A DNA stretch of 10,639 nt from DASVFB01 sp036380275 (GTDB lineage Bacteria; Actinomycetota; Thermoleophilia; Gaiellales; Gaiellaceae), in the NCBI GenBank assembly GCA_036380275.1, contig DASVFB010000009.1:1-10639 (forward strand), written 5' to 3'. The notes below the pieces were generated by a model. It ran no database searches. It saw nothing but the letters and a program-made list of their open reading frames with translations, and was not told the DNA's origin. The stretch's first letter is position 1. Every line of letters starts with the position of its first letter. The position numbers and the translations under genes were made by a program. Positions 6,212 through 10,639 of the stretch are shown here, in pieces.

Positions 6212-7381
6212 TTACCAGCGCGAGCGACGTCCGCGCCGGCTCGTGTAGACGCGCCGCGCGGGCGCGACGCGCATGCCCTCGCGCTCGAACTGCTGCGTGT
6301 GGCCGAGTAGCCGTGCGACGCGGCTCACCTCACCCTGCTGCTCCGGCAGCACGAGCGTCACACCGCGCCCGCTGCGGCCCGCGCGACCGGTGCGGCCGAC
6401 GCGATGCACGTACGAGGTGCCGTCTGCAGGCGGATCGAAGTTGATCACGTGCGTGATGTTGTCGAGGTCGAGACCGCGCGCGGCAACGTCCGTCGCAACG
6501 AGCGTCGTGATGTTCCCGCTCCGGAACCGCGCCAGCGCTCGCTCCCGGGCGCCCTGCGTCATGTCGCCATGCAGCGCACCGGCGTGGATCTCGTGACGCT
6601 TGAGCTTCTGGACGAGACGCTCCGCACCGCGCTTGGTGCGGACGAAGACGAGTGCGAGATCGCGGTCGTTCTCGAGCTCCCGCACGAGCGCCTCGACCTT
6701 CGCGTCGGCCGTGACCGAGACGAACTTGTGCTCGACCTCGCCCTGCTCGCTCCCCTTCGGCAGTTCGGCCTCGAAGCGCGCGGCGTTCTGCGTGTAATCA
6801 CGCGCTAGTTGCAGGACCTCGCCGTCGAGCGTGGCCGAGAAGAGCATCGTCTGCCGCTCGCGCGGCATGCGACGGAGGATCTTCTCGACCTGCGGCTTGA
6901 AGCCCATGTCGAGCATTCGGTCGGCCTCGTCGAGGATGAGGATCTGAACGCGGTCCAACGAGATCATGCGCCTATCCAGGAGATCCTGGAGGCGTCCCGG
7001 TGTCGCGACGACGACGTTTGCGGTTTTCGCTCGCTTGGCCTGCGCCCCGAGCGGTGCGCCTCCATAGACCGTTGCGACGCGCAACCGCTTCGGCGCGGCA
7101 ACAAGCGCGATCTCGGCTGTGACCTGCAGCGCGAGCTCACGCGTGGGTACCAGGACCAGTGCCGCCGGCGAATTGCCCGGCTTCGTGCGCTCGACGATCG
7201 GCAGTGCAAACGCGAGCGTCTTGCCGGATCCCGTCGGCGCCTTCGCGAGCACGTCGGTGCCGGCGAGCGCGTCCGCAAGGACTAGCGACTGGATCCGGAA
7301 GGGACTGGTGATGTTGCGCGCGGCGAGGACCTGGTCGACCTCGGCGCTCACGCCGAGCGCGCGGAAAGACTGCTGTGACAC
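6212..7381 (-). CDS. DEAD-box ATP-dependent RNA helicase
   Basis: Complete DEAD-box core of 389 residues, with little beyond it. In order: F6 and Q31 of the Q motif, Walker A APTGSGKT (48-55), PTRELALQ (79-86), GG (107-108), TPGR (127-130), DEAD (151-154) and SAT (182-184). The C-terminal RecA domain has LVFVRTK, TLVATDVAARGLD and HRVGRTGRAG. The tail is a short basic segment ending RRGRRSRW, probably for RNA contact; there is no DbpA- or CsdA-type extra domain, so the closest functional label is an RhlE-like helicase for RNA or ribosome remodelling. The GTG start has one of the strongest Shine-Dalgarno sites in the window (AGAAGGAG, 6 nt spacing). The stop lies 3 nt from the convergent VOC gene stop. 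A dedicated promoter and structured leader lie upstream. Confidence 0.96.
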   Translation of the reverse strand: MSQQSFRALGVSAEVDQVLAARNITSPFRIQSLVLADALAGTDVLAKAPTGSGKTLAFALPIVERTKPGNSPAALVLVPTRELALQVTAEIALVAAPKRLRVATVYGGAPLGAQAKRAKTANVVVATPGRLQDLLDRRMISLDRVQILILDEADRMLDMGFKPQVEKILRRMPRERQTMLFSATLDGEVLQLARDYTQNAARFEAELPKGSEQGEVEHKFVSVTADAKVEALVRELENDRDLALVFVRTKRGAERLVQKLKRHEIHAGALHGDMTQGARERALARFRSGNITTLVATDVAARGLDLDNITHVINFDPPADGTSYVHRVGRTGRAGRSGRGVTLVLPEQQGEVSRVARLLGHTQQFEREGMRVAPARRVYTSRRGRRSRW

Positions 7382-7457
7382 GTTCTACTCCTTCTGTTTG
7401 GCTCGAGACAGTCCACTCGAAGCCGCCAAAGGAGGAACCGAGAAGCTCAATCTCACT

Positions 7458-7476
7458 GGACGGCCCGATGCCGTCC
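7458..7476 (-). other. 5' stem-loop in the helicase mRNA leader
   Basis: On the minus strand GGACGGC (7476-7470), loop ATCGG and GCCGTCC (7464-7458) form a perfect 7-bp stem. From the predicted promoter the transcript would start at about 7478-7476, so the hairpin would sit at the very 5' end of a leader of roughly 95 nt. Such an end can protect mRNA from decay. No U-tract follows, so it is a poor intrinsic terminator for the gene upstream. A smaller dyad, CCGTG/CACGG (7475-7488), overlaps the -10 and the predicted start site. Confidence 0.5.
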
Positions 7477-7484
7477 GTGCTCAC

Positions 7485-7512
7485 ACGGTAGCAGTAGCCC
7501 GCGACGTTTCAA
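7485..7512 (-). promoter_or_regulatory. Promoter of the DEAD-box helicase gene
   Basis: On the minus strand TTGAAA (7512-7507, 5 of 6 to TTGACA), a 16-nt spacer and TACCGT (7490-7485, TAnnnT) preceded by TGC, an extended -10. This is among the best promoter matches in the window. The -35 overlaps the stop codon of the AraC-DinB gene (TGA at 7511-7509), so the helicase should be separately transcribed. The 127-nt region from 7382 to 7508 holds this promoter, the leader hairpin and the Shine-Dalgarno. Confidence 0.55.
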
Positions 7513-8396
7513 TCACCCTTTCGCTCCCAGGCGATCGGATCGGCTGCCACGTCGATGCCGCGTTCGCGTAGCGCCGCGGCGACGACCTGCCGCCGGTACG
7601 AGTCCCGCGTGAGCACATGGGCGACCGCCGCGCCGAAGGTGAAGCTCACCGGCGGATCGCACGTCGCGTCGACGAACGCGGTGTCCCAGGCGTCGCGGCG
7701 CGCAACATCCGAGACGAGCGTCGCGAACTCCCAGCCGGCGCGCCCGAGACGCTCGCGCAGCGCCGGCAAAGACGTGTCGGTCGCCTCCACGAACTCGCGG
7801 CCTCCGATCGCGGCCGACCACATCTCCTTGGTGAAGACGAGCCGGTTGAGCATCGAGCGGATCGACGGCGACTCCTCGGCGAACGAGTCCGTCGGCGGGC
7901 TCACCGGTACGGGCTCGTCGAGTGCTGTGTCGTCGAGCGTCGACGCCGCGTCGATCAGTTGTTCGGCGAGCCAGTTGTCGTGCTCTACGAGACGGGTGGT
8001 GAGATCCATCGTCTGCCTCCTCTCGTTGCCCGGAACCAGGAGGCCTCCGGGCGGATGGAAATGGATGCCGTTGGGTGCGTCAGCCTTGAAGTCGCCGGCG
8101 AAGCGACTCGGAGCGACGCCGTACGCGCGCCTGAATGCGCGCGTGAACGCCTCGAGCGACGCATACCCTGCGCCGAAGGCGGCGTCGGTCGCGGACGCGC
8201 CGCGCGTCAGCTCGTACGCGGCACGCTCGAGCAGCAGGCGGCGGCGGAACGCGGCGGGCGACTCGCCCAGGATCGCCGCGGACAAGCGGTCGAAGTGGAA
8301 GCGGCTCAAGTGCGCGCGTCGCGCGAGCTCCGCGCCGGCGGCCGGGTCGTCGATGTCGACCAGAACGTCGATGATGTTGCGAAGCCGATCTTCCAT
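7509..8396 (-). CDS. AraC-type transcriptional regulator fused to a DinB-like domain
   Basis: 295-residue two-part protein. Residues about 1-105 are an AraC/XylS DNA-binding domain with two helix-turn-helix units: AAGAELARRAHLSRFHFDRL (19-38) and a second near 68-100 ending FTRAFRRAYGVAPSRF. A linker with NGIHFHPPGGLLVPG (109-123) leads to a DinB/YfiT-like four-helix domain (about 130-290). DinB relatives often bind a metal through three His and act as thiol transferases; here His139 and His260 are candidates, but Tyr267 stands where a further His would be expected, so metal binding may be lost and the domain may be a sensor. The frame opens upstream to 8462; ATG 8396 is chosen because GGAGG lies 9 nt before it, whereas ATG 8405 abuts that GGAGG. 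Target genes are not evident. The 96-nt gap upstream holds a stem-loop and no clear promoter. Confidence 0.87.
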   Translation of the reverse strand: MEDRLRNIIDVLVDIDDPAAGAELARRAHLSRFHFDRLSAAILGESPAAFRRRLLLERAAYELTRGASATDAAFGAGYASLEAFTRAFRRAYGVAPSRFAGDFKADAPNGIHFHPPGGLLVPGNERRQTMDLTTRLVEHDNWLAEQLIDAASTLDDTALDEPVPVSPPTDSFAEESPSIRSMLNRLVFTKEMWSAAIGGREFVEATDTSLPALRERLGRAGWEFATLVSDVARRDAWDTAFVDATCDPPVSFTFGAAVAHVLTRDSYRRQVVAAALRERGIDVAADPIAWERKGD

Positions 8397-8464
8397 CCCG
8401 GTCATCCTCCCTCGCCCAAAGCGTGTCCGCCTGATCGTTCTTGCCCTTGTGCGCCTGACCAACT

Positions 8465-8484
8465 CGCCGCCGCGCTCGGCGACG
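8465..8484 (-). terminator. GC-rich stem-loop after the DUF4389 gene
   Basis: Starting 8 nt after the DUF4389 stop, the minus strand folds as CGTCGCCG, tetraloop AGCG, CGGCGGCG: an 8-bp stem with one G-U pair. No U-run follows (next bases AGTTGGTC), so it is at best a weak or factor-assisted terminator, or a 3'-end stabiliser. It lies between the DUF4389 and AraC-DinB genes. Confidence 0.3.
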
Positions 8485-8492
8485 AAGCGTGC

Positions 8493-9143
8493 TCAGGGGC
8501 TCAGGCTGAACGGGGGATATCGGTCGGTGACGAGGGCGAAGGCGTAGCCGGCCACGCGATTCGTCCAGCGGAACACACCCGCGACGAATTCGAAAAGGCC
8601 CCGCGGATAGCGGCCGGTGAAGAGAATCGCGAACCAGGCGAAGATCACCGCGAAGAATGCGAAGAGCCAGAGGAACGCGAGCAGGATGTAGTGCGGAATC
8701 GCGAGGAACCACTTCACGAGCGGAAGCCAGCGGTTCAGTCCCTCCTTGGCGTCCGGGTAGGGCAAGTCGAGCGTGACCGACTGCTGCTCGTCGGTGGACG
8801 GGTAGTGATCGTCCATCAATGCGAGGAAGACGCCGACCCGGTTGGAGAACCTCAGCAGCTCGAGGTTCCAGTCGAACCACCAGCGCGGGTACTTCTGCCG
8901 GAACAGGATCAGCAGGAGCGGCGCCAGAAACAGCACCCCTCCTGCGCCGGCGGCGATCGAACCGGCGTGCTCAGCTCCGCTGTAGATCTCAGTGTGCCCC
9001 TCGACGGTCGCCGCCACGATCAAGATCGGAATTGCGACGATGATCCGGAAGGCCGTCGTCAGCCGGTTGAGCTCGCGGTCCGGGTACTCGACCGAGAACT
9101 GCACCGGATACGGCTCGGCCGCTCCCTGGGCGGTCGGATCCAT
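8493..9143 (-). CDS. DUF4389 membrane protein with an internal duplication
   Basis: 216-residue integral membrane protein of unknown function; I recognise the DUF4389 signature GRYPRGLFEFVAGVFRWTNR (177-196) and VTDRYPPFSL (205-214). Hydrophobic segments lie near 31-47, 64-80 and 143-174. The protein is two copies of one unit. Copy 1 (about 14-115) has EYPDRELNR, AIP, FRQKYPR, FSNRV and DDHYP; copy 2 (about 123-210) has PYPDAKEGLNR, AIP, FTGRYPR, WTNRV and TDRYP in the same order. ATG 9143 is the start; AGGGA is only 1-2 nt from it, too close to work well, while a TGTCATCAT element lies 7 nt before it, so the mRNA may be leaderless. It is divergent from the CBS gene with a 45-nt shared promoter region. 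No function can be assigned. Confidence 0.85.
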   Translation of the reverse strand: MDPTAQGAAEPYPVQFSVEYPDRELNRLTTAFRIIVAIPILIVAATVEGHTEIYSGAEHAGSIAAGAGGVLFLAPLLLILFRQKYPRWWFDWNLELLRFSNRVGVFLALMDDHYPSTDEQQSVTLDLPYPDAKEGLNRWLPLVKWFLAIPHYILLAFLWLFAFFAVIFAWFAILFTGRYPRGLFEFVAGVFRWTNRVAGYAFALVTDRYPPFSLSP

Positions 9144-9150
9144 GTCCCTG

Positions 9151-9159
9151 ATGATGACA
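9151..9159 (-). promoter_or_regulatory. Extended -10 element of the DUF4389 gene
   Basis: The minus strand reads TGT CATCAT (9159-9151) followed by 7 nt and ATG 9143, the same element and spacing as before the glycosylase gene. TTAACC (9180-9175) lies 18 nt upstream as a possible -35 (4 of 6). Its bases overlap the -35 of the CBS promoter on the other strand, so the two promoters should compete. Confidence 0.45.
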
Positions 9160-9183
9160 GGCTCGCCCGACTGCGGTTAAAGT
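9154..9183 (+). promoter_or_regulatory. Leaderless promoter of the CBS-domain gene
   Basis: ATGACA (9154-9159, 5 of 6 to TTGACA), an 18-nt spacer and TAAAGT (9178-9183, TAnnnT). The -10 ends 5 nt before ATG 9189, so transcription should begin at or next to the start codon. This agrees with the absence of a Shine-Dalgarno before that ATG. Confidence 0.6.
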
Positions 9184-9187
9184 CGGG
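9166..9187. promoter_or_regulatory. Inverted repeat, candidate operator over the CBS promoter
   Basis: CCCGACT (9166-9172) and AGTCGGG (9181-9187) are exact reverse complements with an 8-nt spacer. The right arm covers the end of the CBS -10 and the gap to the ATG, and the left arm lies in the spacer of both divergent promoters. A dimeric regulator bound here could block the CBS gene and also influence DUF4389. If the CBS mRNA is leaderless the repeat is hardly transcribed, which favours a DNA site over an RNA hairpin. No cognate regulator is identified. Confidence 0.4.
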
Positions 9188-9188
9188 T

Positions 9189-9620
9189 ATGGCCCGCGTC
9201 TCGGAGATCCTGCGTGGAAAGGGCGCCGATGTCCTCAAGATCCACGCCTCGGCCACAGTCTTCGACGCGATCAAGAAGATCGTCGACAAGAACGTCGGCT
9301 CGATCCTCGTCACGGAGGGCGACGAGGTCGTCGGGATCATGACCGAGCGCGACTACCTGCGGAAGATCGCCGTCCTCGGACGCACGAGCCACGAGACCCT
9401 GGTCAGCGAGATCATGACCGCGCCGCTCGTGTACGTCACGCCGGAGACGACGATCGAGGAATCGATGGCGATCATGACCGACCGGCGGATCCGCCACCTC
9501 CCCGTCGTGGAGAACGAGGACGTCGTCGGCATCATCTCGATCGGTGATCTCGTCAAGTTCCAGTCGCGCGAGCAGAGCTTCCAGATCCAGTACCTGACCG
9601 AGTACATCTCGGGCCGTTAG
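9189..9620 (+). CDS. Two-CBS-domain protein
   Basis: 143-residue protein made almost wholly of a Bateman pair. CBS1 is about residues 12-60, with DVLKIHASATVFDAI and GIMTERDYLRKI (49-60). CBS2 is about 72-130, with VSEIMTAP, RRIRHLPVV (99-107) and GIISIGDLVKF (114-124). The TERD and SIGD segments are the usual ribose-phosphate contacts, so an adenine nucleotide or related ligand is likely; the family commonly senses AMP, ATP or SAM. There is no attached effector domain, so it should act on a partner. The frame is open far upstream (from 7617), but that part is antisense to the DUF4389 and AraC-DinB genes; the ATG at 9189 directly follows a strong promoter match. korA begins 48 nt after its stop, so the CBS protein could be linked to that oxidoreductase. 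Confidence 0.92.
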   Translation: MARVSEILRGKGADVLKIHASATVFDAIKKIVDKNVGSILVTEGDEVVGIMTERDYLRKIAVLGRTSHETLVSEIMTAPLVYVTPETTIEESMAIMTDRRIRHLPVVENEDVVGIISIGDLVKFQSREQSFQIQYLTEYISGR

Positions 9621-9651
9621 CCCGCGACCCGCGAGTCCGGCCGGGGACCTG

Positions 9652-9660
9652 TGCTACACC
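9652..9660 (+). promoter_or_regulatory. Possible extended -10 before korA
   Basis: TGC TACACC is a TGn-type extended -10 in the 48-nt CBS-korA gap, ending 8 nt before GTG 9669. It lacks the final T of TAnnnT and no -35 is visible. I see no terminator in the gap, so korA may also be read from the CBS promoter. Confidence 0.25.
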
Positions 9661-9668
9661 TTTCCGTA

Positions 9669-10639
9669 GTGGCAAAGACGGTCGAGCAGCGCGACTCCGT
9701 CGTGATCCGCTTCGCGGGCGATTCGGGGGACGGCATGCAGCTCACGGGCGGGCAGTTCACGAGCGAGACTGCGCTGCTCGGGAACGACCTCTCGACGTTC
9801 CCGGACTATCCGGCCGAGATCCGCGCGCCCGCCGGGTCGCTACCCGGCGTCTCCGGCTTCCAACTCCATTTCGCTGACCACGACATCCTCACGCCGGGCG
9901 ACCAGCCGGACGTGCTCGTCGCCATGAACCCCGCAGCGCTGAAGACGAACCTCAAGGATCTCGTCAAGGGCGGCACGCTGATCGTGAACAAGGATGCGTT
10001 CACCGAACGCAACCTCGACAAGGCCGGCTACGCGGCCAATCCGCTTGAGGATGGCTCGCTCGGCGAGTTCCAGGTGCACGACGTCGGCCTGACGTCGATG
10101 ACGCTCGAGGCGCTCAAGGAGATCGACGTCACGAAGCGCGAGGCCGAGCGGGCGAAGAACATGTTCGCGCTCGGCCTGATGTCGTGGCTCTTCCATCGTC
10201 CCACCGAGGGGACGCTCGCGTTCCTCGAGAAGAAGTTCGCGAAGGCGCCGAACATCCGCGAGGCCAACATCAAGGCGTTCCAGTCTGGCTATGCATTCGG
10301 GGAGACGACGGAGACGTTCGCCGTCTCGTACGAGGTGAAGCCGGCGACGCTCGCGCCGGGCACCTACCGCAACATCACCGGCAACCAGGCGCTCGCCTAC
10401 GGGCTGATCGCCGCGTCCAAGCTGAGCGGCCTGCCGCTCTTCCTCGGCGCTTACCCGATCACGCCGGCGTCGGCGATCCTCGAGGAACTCGCGCGGCACA
10501 AGACCTTCGGCATCCGGACGTTCCAGGCCGAGGACGAGATCGCGGCCGTCGGCGCCGCGGTCGGGGCGTCGTTCGGAGGTGCGCTGGGCATCTGCACGTC
10601 TGCGGGGCCGGGGATCGTGCTGAAGCAGGAGACGATCGG
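9669..10639 (+). CDS. korA: 2-oxoacid:ferredoxin oxidoreductase subunit alpha (KorA-like), N-terminal part
   Basis: The first 323 residues of a fused gamma-alpha subunit of a thiamine-diphosphate, iron-sulfur 2-oxoacid:acceptor oxidoreductase; the frame is open at the right edge. The gamma domain begins RFAGDSGDGMQLTGGQF (14-30). The alpha domain starts near 230, with GNQALAYGLIAASKLSG, then AYPITPASAILEEL, FQAEDEIAAVGAAVGASFGG and TSAGPGI. These are hallmarks of the 2-oxoglutarate:ferredoxin type, which makes succinyl-CoA and reduced ferredoxin; a pyruvate or branched-chain acid enzyme cannot be excluded from this half. The beta subunit (korB) would be expected downstream. GTG 9669 is chosen because AKTVEQRDSVVIRF fits the family N-terminus; an in-frame GTG at 9651 would add six residues. 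No Shine-Dalgarno precedes GTG 9669. Confidence 0.9.
   Translation, partial: MAKTVEQRDSVVIRFAGDSGDGMQLTGGQFTSETALLGNDLSTFPDYPAEIRAPAGSLPGVSGFQLHFADHDILTPGDQPDVLVAMNPAALKTNLKDLVKGGTLIVNKDAFTERNLDKAGYAANPLEDGSLGEFQVHDVGLTSMTLEALKEIDVTKREAERAKNMFALGLMSWLFHRPTEGTLAFLEKKFAKAPNIREANIKAFQSGYAFGETTETFAVSYEVKPATLAPGTYRNITGNQALAYGLIAASKLSGLPLFLGAYPITPASAILEELARHKTFGIRTFQAEDEIAAVGAAVGASFGGALGICTSAGPGIVLKQETI

Noticed and set aside
7458..7476. Intrinsic terminator for the AraC-DinB gene
   Set aside because: The stem is good, but no U-run follows it on the minus strand; it fits better as the 5' leader hairpin of the helicase mRNA.
7617..9620. A 667-codon plus-strand open frame ending in the CBS protein
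   Set aside because: Its first 520 or so codons are antisense to the AraC-DinB and DUF4389 genes and are low-complexity, Arg/Glu-rich GC shadow. The CBS domain has its own promoter and ATG at 9189.
9840..10499. 219-codon minus-strand frame inside korA
   Set aside because: It is antisense to an unmistakable KorA frame; composition (Arg/Glu/Leu-rich, no domain) is that of a high-GC mirror frame.

Overview
The window is a high-GC bacterial chromosome segment, gene-dense (spacers all under about 130 nt), with frequent GTG starts, 4-nt start/stop overlaps, few Shine-Dalgarno sequences and several genes that look leaderless. These traits, the hpnCDE squalene genes and the 2-oxoacid:ferredoxin oxidoreductase subunit suggest a high-GC actinobacterial lineage (Thermoleophilia-like is my guess). 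Lineage is an inference; there is no rRNA or other marker here. I see no tRNA, rRNA, CRISPR array, insertion sequence or integrase.

Left block, minus strand (3685 to 1): an AlkA-like DNA glycosylase, then a tightly overlapped operon yjbQ-hpnC-hpnD-hpnE. HpnD, HpnC and HpnE convert farnesyl diphosphate to squalene through presqualene diphosphate and hydroxysqualene, the route that feeds hopanoid synthesis. HpnE runs off the left edge, and any squalene-hopene cyclase gene would lie beyond it. A UPF0047/YjbQ protein as first gene of this operon is the least expected part.

Centre, plus strand (3725 to 6208): a SAM methyltransferase, an O-antigen-ligase/Wzy-like membrane protein and a VOC (glyoxalase/extradiol dioxygenase fold) protein, each overlapping the next. 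They meet a DEAD-box RNA helicase gene tail to tail with only 3 nt between stop codons.

Right block: on the minus strand, the helicase (with its own promoter and a 5' stem-loop leader), an AraC-type regulator fused to a DinB-like domain, and an internally duplicated DUF4389 membrane protein. On the plus strand, a two-CBS-domain protein is followed by the start of korA, cut by the right edge.

The two back-to-back gene pairs (glycosylase/methyltransferase and DUF4389/CBS) share a promoter design. The minus-strand gene of each pair has the same TGTCATCAT element exactly 7 nt before its start codon, and the plus-strand gene has a TAnnnT element 5-6 nt before its ATG. All four genes could thus give leaderless mRNAs from overlapping promoters. 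The DUF4389/CBS spacer also holds a perfect 7-bp inverted repeat over the CBS promoter. Nothing here is a clearly new multi-gene system; the best leads are the yjbQ-hpn linkage, the overlapping leaderless promoters, the AraC-DinB fusion and the DUF4389 duplication.
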